From Calycina herbarum (lineage: Eukaryota > Ascomycota > Leotiomycetes > Helotiales > Pezizellaceae), in assembly GCA_001414485.1 (NCBI GenBank), contig LLEY01000028.1:372001-436000 (forward strand): 64,000 bases of DNA. The letters run 5' to 3'. A model generated the notes under the pieces. The model worked only from the letters and a program-made list of their open reading frames with translations, was not told where the DNA came from and did not search any database. Each line of letters begins with the position of its first letter. The first letter of the stretch is position 1. This document shows, piece after piece, positions 33,189 to 44,425 of this stretch. The position numbers were made by a program, and so were the translations under genes.

Positions 33189-33947
33189 ATGGCATACCCT
33201 CCCAATTATCTTCTACGAGTACGGGATCTTGAAGCAGTCTTATGCCAATATAGGGAGAATATCGAGAAACCCACCACCATCGAATCCGAGTCGACCTACG
33301 AATCAAATGGCATCAACAATCTCGCGGAACCCAAAAAGCAGAAGAAAAGTGTGCGTTTCGCAACTCATGACTCGTCAGGCAAAATAACGACAATTTCCAC
33401 AACTCACGCGATCGATAGAAAGAAAGAGCTCGATTCGGAACTTCTCAAATTGCGAGAGATATGCCTCATGCTAGATTGTTTGGAACGCCACATTTGGTCC
33501 TCAAAATCCGAAAAGAAAGATGAGATTCTCTACTTTATTGACCTTCGTTTCACACGATTGTCGGTTCTCTCCGAAAAACATGTTCTCGAACTTGAACTTA
33601 TCGAGAAGGAAGCGAGACTGTCTCGTATCATTAGAAGGCTGAAAGAAAAGAAATGGGACTTGAGACACGAAGTAAACTCGTGGCTGAAGTTGCAAGAGAG
33701 GACATGGAAACCGCTTCAAGCAGATTTGAGGCATTGGGGAAGTCGTACATCTGTTGCTAGCGAGGCGGATCTGAGAGCTGAGAGGTTTCAGCTGGAATTT
33801 GAAGTTGGAGGGTGTAGACGTACCTTGGAGAAGTTTCAAGAATCACTGGACATTATCTTGCTGGTAGAAAAAGCTGCTGCTGTGTCCGGAAACATGGGAA
33901 CCAGAGGTCTCTTTCACTTGAAGAGGATCTATTTTGACTGGTGGTGA
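33189..33947 (+). CDS. Hypothetical coiled-coil protein with PP1-docking (RVxF) motif
   Basis: 252 residues, intronless, ATG 33189. The N-terminus is polar; KKSVRFATHD at residues 52-61 fits the PP1-docking consensus. From about residue 75 on, the protein is rich in Leu, Glu, Lys and Arg with heptad-like spacing (ELDSELLKLREICLMLDCLE, LELELIEKEARLSRIIRRLK), consistent with coiled coils. No known domain. It lies 0.4 kb from another gene with the same motif type, in the same orientation. Confidence 0.6.
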   Translation: MAYPPNYLLRVRDLEAVLCQYRENIEKPTTIESESTYESNGINNLAEPKKQKKSVRFATHDSSGKITTISTTHAIDRKKELDSELLKLREICLMLDCLERHIWSSKSEKKDEILYFIDLRFTRLSVLSEKHVLELELIEKEARLSRIIRRLKEKKWDLRHEVNSWLKLQERTWKPLQADLRHWGSRTSVASEADLRAERFQLEFEVGGCRRTLEKFQESLDIILLVEKAAAVSGNMGTRGLFHLKRIYFDWW

Positions 33948-34376
33948 GAGTTTGTCGCTATCCCCGTTTGTAGGATTATTTAAGACCACAAATGTGTATA
34001 TGCCCACTCAACTGGGAACATAAACAACAAGATCGGGTATTAGCACTCCCCACTATTCTTTTAGTCAGTAAATATATAAATCTCCGAAACAGATTTCAAT
34101 TACTAATTATCACGTGAACTAAAATTGCGAAATTTGGGATGGTATGACGAAATTCGCGTTCCCCGCATCTATTGTTACAAGACATGTAACTTTCCATAAG
34201 ACTTCATTTCTTCATCCTAATGAACAAAACAATTCTGTTACATGATATTGAAAAGAAAGGGGAAGTTCCGGCCGGGTAATTCGTCTCGCTTAAGTTATCC
34301 TTCAACTCCCAAGCTTCCTACAATATCGACGACAATAACCTCATCCCACTCTTTGTGAGTTATTGAGTTTTTGAAA
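33948..34376. other. Intergenic, promoter of the flavin monooxygenase gene
   Basis: AT-rich, no gene. Confidence 0.5.
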
Positions 34377-36133
34377 ATGGCTGAGAATAGCAAGATCAAG
34401 TCGGTAGCCATTATTGGGGCCGGTGCAGCGGGTGATTACAAATTCTTGGCGTGTACTCAATGTCCAATTCTCATTTTTATAGGAGCTGTTACAGCAGCGG
34501 CTTTTTTAGCAGAAGATTTCTTTGAAAAGATCAAAGTCTTTGAGCGCAGAGAAAGCGCTGGAGGAACATGGTATGTCTGATGAATTCCATCTGAGTCTTG
34601 TAGCCAGCTAACTCATGCAGGATATATGACGATTCGCCTCCATCGAGTCTGCCTATTCGTGCAGGAAGTTTGCCACCAGATTCAGATCCTCCCATTGAGA
34701 TCCCAAATAGTCTCCCGAAAATAACTTCGCCAAATGCGCAAGAGAGATATACTAAAACACCGATATATTCTTCACTCACGTACGTGGCTTTCTTGTCCTC
34801 CCAAATAAATTTACTGAGTAAATCCAGAACCAATGTCCCAGCCATCGCCATGTCATTCTCGGACATTCCGTTTGCTTATGGGCCTTTTGTGCCTCATCAC
34901 GTTCCGAAGCAATATATCGAATCCTATTTCTCACACCACAAAACAGATACTTTACTCAGCCTAAACACCACAGTTGAAGATGTTTCAGTCACGAGAACTT
35001 CGCAATCAAAAAGAGAAAGCTGGAAACTGACCCTGAGAAAGTATGATCCGGTACTCCGTGTTGATATTTGGTGGGAAGAACATTTTGACGCTGTGATCTT
35101 TGCAAATGGACATTATTCGGTACCTTTTGTAAGTCAATAATATTTTCACGTGACTTTCTTGGGAACTAACAAGGGGAAGATTCCAGAAGTAAAAGGTCTT
35201 GCTCAATACTTGGAAGACTTTCCAGGTAGGGTGGTACATTCCAAAACCTATCGGACACCCATTTTGTATGAAAATAAGAAGATCTTGACGATAGGTAACT
35301 CCGCCTCCGGACACGACGTGACTGCCGAATTGGTTTCAACTGCAAAACTTCCAGTATTCCAGTCCAGAAGATCTAAATCTCGTTGGGACGGACTCGAACC
35401 TCCACCTGGCATATCATGGAAGCCAATCATCAAAGAATTTTTACCCTCTGGAAGAATTGTTTTCGAGGATGACAGTTATCTGGACGACATAGACACCGTT
35501 ATCTATTGCACCGGATACAAAGCATCATTTCCTTTCTGGAACTCGCGAAATAACGGACGCCATTTCTGGGATTACGAGAACAATAAACTAATCAAAAACT
35601 ACTTGCATACGTTCTTCCAAGATTTCACAACCCTCGCTATAGTTGGCGTACCACGCACACTCACTTTTCGAAGTTTCGAATATCAAGCCATTGCACTTGC
35701 TAGATTATTTTCCGGGCGTCAATCTGTAAATCTACCGCCCGTGGAAGAACAAGAGAGATGGGAAAAGGATAGAGAAGAAAGGACGAAGAGGGAGGGACTG
35801 AAGTATCACGATATTGGGTGGGATCATAATGAGACTATGAATTGGCTGGGTACTTTGCATGATATTGCAGGTCTGGGATTATTGACAGGTGAAGGCATGG
35901 TGCCGCCAGTCTTCTCGAAAGAAATGAAATGGGCGCTTGAGAATTTGAAGAAGTATCCGGAACCAGGGAATGGAGACGATGAAAGAATTTCGAAGGCTCT
36001 TGACATTCCGTACACTTCTGATGGTGTTGAGCGTGTTTTGAGTAGTGTCAGTTTGGCAGAGAAGGATAGTGAAGATAACTCTTGGGTTGTAGTGAAGAGA
36101 AGCAGTAAAAAGGACTCATTGTGGTTCATATAG
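34377..36133 (+). CDS. Flavin-containing monooxygenase (FMO-like)
   Basis: Five exons (34377-34431, 34483-34570, 34621-34779, 34828-35128, 35180-36133) give 518 residues. The FAD-binding motif GAGAAG is split by intron 1; FERRESAGGTW is the second FAD motif. NVPAIAMSFSDIPFAYGP and PKQYIESYF are typical of fungal FMO proteins. The NADPH site reads GNSASGHDV, and IYCTGYKASFPF is the FMO-type ATGY motif. The enzyme would oxygenate nitrogen or sulfur atoms using NADPH and O2. The classic FxGxxxHxxxY/F signature of family FMOs is weakened: the region before the NADPH site reads FPGRVVHSKTYRTP, so its His and Tyr remain. Not in an obvious cluster. Confidence 0.87.
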
Positions 36134-36217
36134 AAGTGACCACGGCAAAGGTAATGCTTTTTAGATACATTTATAGAATCTAGCTAACTAAATTGATTTC
36201 TTTTTATATGCCGGTAT

Positions 36218-38155
36218 TCAAAGTGAATTTGACCTTTTCGTTATAGTCTTCGCTATCCATCCATGCAAATTCACTCCCACCGAAGACAAAGCATCGCCCG
36301 TGATAGGAGAATCATCGTCGGATTCCCAGCCAGCAATCCATTCATGTTGACGGATAGCCTTCTCTGCCAAAGGATACCCGGCATCCTCACGGAGCCAAGT
36401 AAACATGTTCCTCGTCACCATTTCGGAAGTGTCATCGTCAGGGTCGAGGCTGTCGAAGGGCACGCAGATATTAGTCTCCTCTGAAGTTCCATTTAAATAA
36501 CGCAATGGGACTGTGGGTAATGTAATCGAAATTTTGGGACCAAGGCATTCCCAGGTTATGCTCTTGAGTTGGAGGCCATGCTTCCCTGGACATCTGATGT
36601 GTTCTCGAACGTTGAGTTCAACATCTAAAATCGCGGTATAGCCAAATGGCGCCCATGGAAACAGAGGAGGATGGCTGTTGAATGGCTCATGAGAGAGATA
36701 CATCAATCGGCATTCGTCGGCGCGTGTTATTTCCTTAGGTTCAGATGCCGGGAAATCTTTCGAAACGGGCTCTTGTATGAATGAGATATACGTTCCAGTC
36801 CAAGCAGCGGTGCTAAAATCCAGGCTCCAAGACCCTCGGCGGCCTTCTTGCAAAGCACCTTTGTATGACCCGAGAATAAAAGCACCAAGCCAAAGAAAAC
36901 CTAGTGTTGGGTCTCTCTTCATCAAGACGCGTGCAAGGAGATGACGGTCTTTAGCAATGACATCTGAGTCTAGAAAGGCAAAAGTTCCTTGTAACCATTC
37001 GCCGCAGACGTTACAGTCTATATTCCGCTGAAAGAAAGCATTCGCGAGAAGGGACTTGACTCCTCTAGGATTACAGCTCATTGTCAGAAGTCTATCAAAC
37101 TGTGTGAGACTTTTATCAGGTAGATGGGAGTAAGTGCGGGTTTCCCGGGTAGAGAATGTCTTGTGGTGGACACTGGGAAAAGGCAATTCGATAACTCTAT
37201 TGTCATATTTGACAGCGGGGAGAAGTAAGGCGGCTGCCAAAGCAGCACGGCTCTGCTCGATTATATTGTGCAATTGACAATAATTGGACAAATAACCCGA
37301 AGCGGCAGAGAATGTTGCTGGCGGATAACTCCCGACAAGAGGGGGATCAGCGTCTCGGGAAATCATAAAAGGGGATTCTGAAATGATTTTTGAATGCCAA
37401 GGTGAGTGGAGGATGTCGCCTTTGTCGTTTCGAATAGGAGTGCTCCATCCAGTATCCAGTGCAAGAACTGCTGACCACCATCGGGCTTCATTGTCATCTG
37501 CATTGCCCAAATAAATCGTGGATGCGGAACGAGAATACGATGAATGGTCCTGTTCGCTTTGGTCCAGTCTGGCGTCCCAACTACTTTTCACCCAAGTTGC
37601 CTGACAATTGCTGTATTCTGGGTTCGATACCCCTGGCATAATCTCAGCCCATCTTGCCGAAAGGATATAGGTCCAAGCTAGAACAAGTATGGTGATATGG
37701 TTGTCGTTCTCACTGAACCATTCTGGAAATGCAACAGGCAATTGTTTGATAGTGATCTTTATTTGAAAGGGTAGTCCAACATGAAATAGGACATCTTCAT
37801 CGAAGGATGGCAAGCTGCAAGGTCCTTGAGTGGTCGACCATGTAGATACAGCTTTGACAAACATAGCATGCGAGTCGATGACAAGATCGCCAGGGAAATA
37901 AGGATGTTCCGGGAATACACTCTCAATCTGCTGGAGACAGTCCCATGGGAGACTTGAATCGGCAATTGATAAATCGTAAATATTGGACCACGTTCGATAA
38001 CCCTTCTCATATGTCGCTCGCAGCACCTGCTCACTGGGCTGAAGTGCATCCTCCATGTGAATAAATCTGACCTCGCGCCGTAAAGCCAGATACGATTTAG
38101 CAACAGAATTAGACAAGAAGGGATGAAGGTGTTGAGTGTGATGTTGACATAGCAA
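36218..38155 (-). CDS. Large intronless fungal protein of unknown function
   Basis: 645 residues from ATG 38155; a second possible start is ATG 38056 (MEDALQPSEQ). No signal peptide or transmembrane helix. Trp- and aromatic-rich throughout, with LVLAWTYILSARWAEI, ARWWSAVLALDTGWS and ISFIQEPVSKDFP as notable stretches. I recall these features from a widespread family of uncharacterised fungal proteins, but cannot name a domain or function. The gene is convergent with the FMO gene, with an 84-bp gap between stops. Confidence 0.78.
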   Translation of the reverse strand: MLCQHHTQHLHPFLSNSVAKSYLALRREVRFIHMEDALQPSEQVLRATYEKGYRTWSNIYDLSIADSSLPWDCLQQIESVFPEHPYFPGDLVIDSHAMFVKAVSTWSTTQGPCSLPSFDEDVLFHVGLPFQIKITIKQLPVAFPEWFSENDNHITILVLAWTYILSARWAEIMPGVSNPEYSNCQATWVKSSWDARLDQSEQDHSSYSRSASTIYLGNADDNEARWWSAVLALDTGWSTPIRNDKGDILHSPWHSKIISESPFMISRDADPPLVGSYPPATFSAASGYLSNYCQLHNIIEQSRAALAAALLLPAVKYDNRVIELPFPSVHHKTFSTRETRTYSHLPDKSLTQFDRLLTMSCNPRGVKSLLANAFFQRNIDCNVCGEWLQGTFAFLDSDVIAKDRHLLARVLMKRDPTLGFLWLGAFILGSYKGALQEGRRGSWSLDFSTAAWTGTYISFIQEPVSKDFPASEPKEITRADECRLMYLSHEPFNSHPPLFPWAPFGYTAILDVELNVREHIRCPGKHGLQLKSITWECLGPKISITLPTVPLRYLNGTSEETNICVPFDSLDPDDDTSEMVTRNMFTWLREDAGYPLAEKAIRQHEWIAGWESDDDSPITGDALSSVGVNLHGWIAKTITKRSNSL

Positions 38156-39586
38156 ACAGCCTGTACGGGACGACCGTTACAGCAATAATTCTCGTAGTTA
38201 GCGCGCGTAAAAGTCTCAACTTCGACTTCACTTTCTCAACTCCAGCAACACCAAGAACTCTAAGCGTTGCGTTTCTTCAGGCGACATCTCGTCACTAAAG
38301 CTTGCTGTTGCGTGGCGCTAGGGTGGGGTCTCGGGGCTCAGGTTAGGTTACCCTCGGGCAGAACGGCAGGCCCAAGCCCCCTGTAAAATAGGGCGTGTCG
38401 AAACAGCACACGATGCGATTCAACAACCTCGATTTATTACACTTGTTCGATAATTAACCACTACCGAAGATCTTCGAGGTTTACATTTTCGAGGCTTTAG
38501 ATGTATATTTTGAGGTACTTCAAGCTTGCTTTATCGCAATTCTAGGAAATATCGCACTATCTCTTTTGTGCCAGGCTGCCCCTCGGCTGTGACTCGACCT
38601 AAAACAAAATTACATCCAACATATAATTTATAGTTGATAGAACTTGAAATATTGAGGTGTTTCCTCTATCACCAGAATCTAGACGCTTCTTTCTCCTAAC
38701 TACCTACTAATAGTCTCAATTTGTGACATGGTATAACTCAGGGAAAAATCTTTCGAGGTACCAACGAAGTGCCTCGAGAAAGGAAACTTTAGTTTTTCGA
38801 AGAGGGGAAATTTCCCATTATCTTGGCGTCTTTGCTCCAAAGTTTGGAAACAACACATTGCCGGACCGACCCGAGAAGTGCTGACTAGAACGACTAGGAA
38901 ACAAGAAATCCAAGTCAGATTTTACTTTGAAAGCGGAAGAGAGTTGTGGAGTTCCTGAGCTAAGCGATGCCTCGAAACACTTGACGTGTACCTCCCATGC
39001 AACGGGTATGCACAATAGCTTTTAGGCTACAGTGACTATGTATACATAGCGTTCAACATCGATTTTCTTTGCTGTGGTATTTTATTTATGATGAAATAGA
39101 AAGGTATACATAGGGTACACCTAAATTGAGATTTCTATTTATTTACAAGAAAAGTAGAAGTCGAAACTAAGTGGTACTTTAACCTGCAGGATAACTCCGA
39201 GAAAGTAAAGATGGATGCTATGATGTAATTTAGAAAGTCACGAATTATGCAAAAGACTCCGTCTTCATAAAGCAGGGTCTTTTCAAAGGTGCCAGTCATA
39301 GAATTCACTACGAAATTGGGAAATTTGGGGCAGATTTTGATGGCAAAATATGCATTTCATGTATCAAGTATTTCCCAAAGTGCACAGGAGACCCCTGAAG
39401 GTAATGGAAAACTAACCCCAATGCTAGCAATCATGCTTGATTTTGTTCATCAACACCATATTTTGGCATAAAATCAGTGCCATCAATAGGACAAGCTAGA
39501 AAAAGAAAGCAAACAGTTGGTCCGCATCCATTTAATATGCATTGTAAAGATCCCCAGCATCAGCCAAAAGACAACCATTATTTCCA
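38156..39586. other. Intergenic, 1.4 kb, AT-rich
   Basis: No gene is supported. It contains the promoter of the 645-residue gene on its left side. Confidence 0.45.
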
Positions 39587-40812
39587 TCACTCGTTGCTTG
39601 GGCTCCAGCTTGGTACATGGAAATCATCAGCTGTAACGATTTCATTGTTGTCAAGATTGATTCCGTCTGCTTCCTTCGCTGCATCCTCATTGTTGTCAAG
39701 ACTGATTGCTCCTGCTTCCTTCTCTGCATCTTCATTGTCCACAACAGTCTCTCCAGTTTGTCCATTGTCGTAATTTTGTACTAGCCAACTTGAAGACCAG
39801 GCCGCGTTGGCTCCATAAGCTGGTGGATTTTTGGGTTTTCGGAATTGATAGCGGTATTTGTATGTGTCTCTAATGTGCTGAGAACCAAGCGATTGGTGTG
39901 AGCCTAGCAATACAAGTTAGTACCCAATTCAGAAGTGAGAGTACAGGCAACAAGAGGAGGATAGGACCGAAGAATTGAATAAGAAAAAATGAAACTTACG
40001 AGGAGGGTGTGGGGGTTCTGGGGTTGCGTAGTTCAACAATCCGTCCTTATCTTGTTCCAGGAACTTCGAGAGATAATTCTCAGGGAATGCTCTCTCTTTG
40101 GCAGCCTCATCCTTATGAATAAAGTCGTTCATACCCCGCGCCTCTCTGTCCAACAGATAGATAAATTTGTAGAATCGATCCATGCTACCTTGCAACGGTA
40201 CCAGCCAATCTTGGGGAACATCGTCTTCATGCTCAGGATAAACTAGGAAGTATTCTTCAACCTCGTGAATACGAACCAAAATCCCAAATTCAAGCTCAAT
40301 GTTCTTGATATTGCAATCCTCCTTTCCTTTGAAGAGTTCCAGTTCAGACAATGGGAGTAGGAAGCACCAGTATGGAAACCCTTGTGTATCCACACCATAA
40401 AGGGGCTGTATACTGGTACCGAGAAGAGGGTTGATAACAATTTGACGAGCCTCATGCTTAAAGATCTTTGGCTCCACTGCACCGGTATTGGTGGGAGGTT
40501 GTGGTGGTCCAGATGGGACATTTCTGCCCGGGAAATCCTCATTAGGCCCTAAACAAACTATTATTAGCATGTTTTGGTAGATAAAAGATTTTAGGATGTA
40601 AAGTACATACAAAGGTGCTTCCAAAGAGCTCTCTCAGTCGTGAATTTAACCCTGTCAGGTGTTAAACTGGGAATGCGTGCAAGAGCCAGATGATGGAAAT
40701 GGTCGAATGCATTGGCAAAGCCATCTGATTTGAGACCTACGTCTCTGGCTTTCTGCTGCATACTAGACAAAACAGACTCATAGCGCGTCGACATGATGGG
40801 TATTGGACTCAT
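39587..40812 (-). CDS. Hypothetical protein, three exons
   Basis: Exons 40611-40812, 40000-40548 and 39587-39903 on the minus strand join in frame to 355 residues. A second in-frame ATG (MSTRYES) lies 18 bp downstream. The middle contains GVDTQGFPYWCFLLPLSEL and an acidic EVEEYFLVYPEHEDDVPQDW. The C-terminus has an imperfect repeat built on DNNEDAAKEADGI/LDNNE. No signal peptide, membrane helix or recognised domain. Introns show proper donors (GTATGT, GTAAGT) and branch points, so the gene is likely real. Confidence 0.66.
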
Positions 40813-42735
40813 CCGTCTGAGTGGAGGGGGTGTGCTGATCTTTGATGGTGTTGTTAGCAGTTTCAAAATTAGAGAAGTCGCGAGCGAGCCGGTTTTTCAA
40901 GGCGCTAGTCTGACTCAAGGCGCTAGTCCGGCTCAAGGCGCTAGTCACAATATCATGGCATCTTAAAGTGGCCAGTGATTTGAGTTTCAGCACAATAAAT
41001 GTGGTGCCGCTCTAGGAACTTGGCTCTTGTTTGAAGGTTGTTCATTCACCACTGGCTTGAATTTCAAACACTCAGTGAATAAGCTTACTAATTTGAAGAG
41101 AAACATTATTCGTAGTAATTTTTTTGAAATTATAAGGCCATCTTGTTTTAATTTTGTCTAAAGGATTATAAAGAGAATCAAAAAACCCTCTTGCATTCAG
41201 AATAAAATCAATGAAAGAGTAATTCCTCTTGTATCTCAAGTCAATGGTTTATTTTCAAAGTCTTCTAAGACCCCTTGTGAAGAATGCTATAGAAAGGTTC
41301 TAGAATACTCGCTTTTATCAGAGGTGACTTGGCTACTTTGCACTCAAAATACCCTTTTTATATTTGTTAAATAGGTTACGTAAAAACTAGACCTTGGCTA
41401 GATATCATTTTACATCACGGACTTCCTACTAAATACTAGACTTACTTTTAGATTTTAGACCTGTCTATGAGAGCTTGCCCCTTTACAAATGCAAAAATCG
41501 CCAGTAAATGTTGGTTTATACCAAGGAAAATCCTAAAAATTTATGACTATTCTTCGTTTACTTGGTTAATTTCTTGTTAGCAGATACGCATCAGGTATTG
41601 TTTGTCAACTGATTCTCAAACCAAATTCCAAGACCATACAGCACGCAAGATTTTCTCGCATGTATTCCACTACATTTGCGACCTACGACACTGGACTTTA
41701 GACAAGCCGGTCTTACCTTGCTTCTTCTTTCTACTCCATGCGCTTCCAAGTCATTTCTTCCATCTTTACTTGCACAAATTATGCCGTATTTAGAAGCCAT
41801 TTTTTCTAAACCCCCATCCTATGGACCAGGTCTACGGAACTCCTGAGTTGACACCAGGAATCCTTTCTTAAACATGTGACGCTTTCCAAAGGTAGTTTTT
41901 GTTGCACTTCGCGATATTTTGAAGTAGAACTACGGAAAAGAATGGTAGGTCTTCCATAGGTTGTGTGATGTGGCAGAGAACACGTGACAGCGCCCACGAC
42001 GGCTGTTGTACAATTTTGAGTAAATCTGATACTTGAGAAATGAAAAATGGTTAGGAGTCTAGTTTTCGTGGATTTGTTGTTTGTAATTTTAGAGTAAAAA
42101 TAATATGGAATGGTCGCGCATGGTACCCGAAATGTTGATTGAAAAATACCCATCGATACGGTCGTGCAATCGAAGAAGATTCCCCAACATCGAAAACGCT
42201 ATGAAGGTTGAGGCCAACTGGAAGCAGGATGTGTGTTATAAATGTAACAGCTCGAGCGTGGGTGCTGGCGAATCAAGGATCTGGCGTGGAGTAAATGTGA
42301 CATAGGCTCCTCCCCCCCTCGCTTAGCAACCTGCAATCTAGCTGGCACCTAGCGGTGAAAGATACAGCCACAAAAGACAGGTTTTCTGTGCCAAAAAATG
42401 ATGTATGTTATTAGGAGAGTAAACCTAACACAATTGAAGACTTTAAGGATGGAGTGAGTTAGCGTACTAAAAGCTCATGTTCAATTAAGTTAAATTTAAT
42501 CAATGGCATCTGTTATAGCTATGGAATATATTAAAAAACATAAATTGCTTGTTCTCAACTGGAAAGTTTCGACCCCCAATCTTCACCACCAACCCAATCA
42601 ACAATCTACGTAGAACCACGGGTGAATTTACCACCGGCTTGCTTGCAGTAATATGTCATCTCATCACCACCATATCAACCAACTTGCGCTTTCAGTGCAA
42701 CACACTCGTTTAATCAGCAACCTTTTTTTTTGGAA
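40813..42735. other. Intergenic, 1.9 kb, very AT-rich in the centre
   Basis: No supported gene; short open frames at 41591-42305 on both strands lack gene features. A tandem repeat near 40898 lies upstream of the 355-residue gene. Confidence 0.45.
40898..40946. repeat. 18-bp tandem repeat, about 2.7 copies
   Basis: The unit begins CAAGGCGCTAGTC and repeats at 40898, 40916 and 40934, with small differences in the last bases. It lies about 90 bp upstream of the start codon of the minus-strand hypothetical gene, in its presumed 5' leader. Confidence 0.9.
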
Positions 42736-43336
42736 ATGCATTTTACCTCAGTTCTCGTAGCCCTTTTGGCAGCCACCCCATTGTATGTTCGCGCCTCATC
42801 ACCAGCTTACTCCTCACTAACATACCACAGCGTTTCCGCTGCCCCACCAATGCAAAAGCGAGACCTCCACACCCGTCTCATCTGCTTAGACTACAAATCC
42901 TCAGTCATCGTTGGCGAGTCTACCGCAGCAACTAATGACGGTGCAACCATTGTAAGCTGGAAATCCATCACCCTCCTCCTTTTTCCCAATCACAATTTAA
43001 AAACATTCATTAATGCTTTTTGACTTTTATAGGCAGCATGCAACGCTTACAGACGTCGCAACACCGGAACAAAACAATGGGATACCTGCCCAGATTGCAC
43101 CGTTATCCAACATAACCAAATCAAAGCATGCCAGTCTCTTGGTAAACACCTCGTACACAACTTTTCCCCTTGTTCCCCCTTTTGAACTCCTATTTTTAGT
43201 GGTCGGGAGCAGGTTTCATCCTTGCTCACTGCTCCCCGCTCCCAAGTCAAAGAGAAAGACGTATGCTAATTTGTTGCAGGGAGGTGATGAATTCAACTAC
43301 TATTGCAAGCAGAATGGTGCAAATTCTTCTGCATAG
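42736..43336 (+). CDS. Small secreted cysteine-rich protein
   Basis: Three exons starting at ATG 42736. The first intron begins at the GTAAGC after ATI (about 42952). The second ends at GGGAG before 43284; using the nearer CAG would cause a stop. The product has about 125 residues: a signal peptide of 20-22 residues (MHFTSVLVALLAATPLYVRA), a short pro-region ending in a Kex2-like Lys-Arg, and a mature part with six cysteines (LICLDY, ACNAY, TCPDC, KACQS, YYCKQ). Size, secretion signal and even cysteine number are typical of fungal apoplastic effectors or surface proteins. I recognise no family, so any role in host interaction is speculation. Confidence 0.66.
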
Positions 43337-43852
43337 AGAACGAGAGAAAAAAGGGGGTTTGGTTGGATGGCGATTGGGGATCAGGGGTGGGAATGAGGTC
43401 TGAGGATGATGAGCTCTTCCTCAGTAATAATTTGTATTTAAACCTCATCAATATTCTGCGTCCTTTTCTGTGATAATTGCCATGAAACTAAGTCTCTTCA
43501 GCAGGCGGATACGGTGCACATTTTGTCGGAACTCCCGAATTTGCAATTGCAGTGATGCTCGACTTGGATGATAGGTAGTGTAGAGTAATGTGGTCCTACT
43601 ACATATACTTGACTCGTTGGATTTTGGTATATGAGATACTGTCGTAAAATCTCGATAAGACCACATTCACAACTGAAATCTCTATAAGCTTCTCGGTAAG
43701 GATTAGTTAGCAGCTGACAGACATTCCGGAATTTTTGTTAGACTTCTATGGTTTTCTTTTGAGAGTGGAAGAAGCTGTAAGGTAGAGCCCGAGGCCAGTC
43801 TCACAAGAACGGCGGAATGAGCCGTCCTCGGGATCTTCGGAATAATACAAGA

Positions 43853-44210
43853 GGCTATTTCCGAAAAAAATATCTCCGAGCAAGTATCTTCGAGTATATT
43901 TTTCCAAGCATCTATTCCCGAGCATCTATTTCCGAGCCATTAAGTTTTCTCCGAGCCAACTATCTCCGAGTAAATATCTCCGAGACTCTATTCCAAGATG
44001 ATATTTCCGAGCAAATATCTCCGAAAGAACCGAGGGAATATTTCCGAGCTACTCTCGGACTCGGACGTAGTCTCGGTTTCGGAATAGTCTCGGAAATACT
44101 CCTCTCTGTTATTATGTCTGGGCTTGTCTCTCGGATTTAATTATCTCGGATTTATCTCGGAGCACTTAGGAACAAACGAAGAAGACTGAAATAGTCTCTG
44201 AAGTCTCGGA
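43853..44210. repeat. TCCGAG array followed by inverted CTCGGA array
   Basis: From about 43853 to 44048 the hexamer TCCGAG and one-base variants recur at least ten times at intervals of roughly 13-17 bp, mostly in the context TATCTCCGAG or TATTTCCGAG. From about 44052 to 44210 the reverse complement CTCGGA recurs eight times. The two halves therefore form an imperfect long inverted repeat built of short tandem units. Confidence 0.85.
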
Positions 44211-44269
44211 GTACTGGGAATAATATCAGACAACTCGGATAGATGTTTTTGAGAAGTCGATAAACCTGA

Positions 44270-44425
44270 ACCTTATTAATAGGTCGTCTACAGATAGCTA
44301 CTGAAAAAACGAAACTGCTATTCGTAGGGTACCTATGAATTGCACTACGGGAATTATTCCAGCTATTTGTAGGTCACCTACCAATAGCCACATCTTGTAG
44401 AAATGTGAGGTTATTTGTAGGTTAC
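44270..44425. repeat. Three imperfect palindromes around GTAGGT/ACCTAC
   Basis: Three related imperfect hairpins occur within 130 bp. The clearest is GCTATTTGTAGGT followed by its near reverse complement ending in AATAGC (about 44371-44397). Similar copies lie near 44279 and 44321, and a half copy near 44412. Confidence 0.65.

Noticed and set aside
43817..44140. 107-codon frame with repeated ISE/LRA motifs
   Set aside because: The periodicity comes from the TCCGAG repeat; not a real protein.
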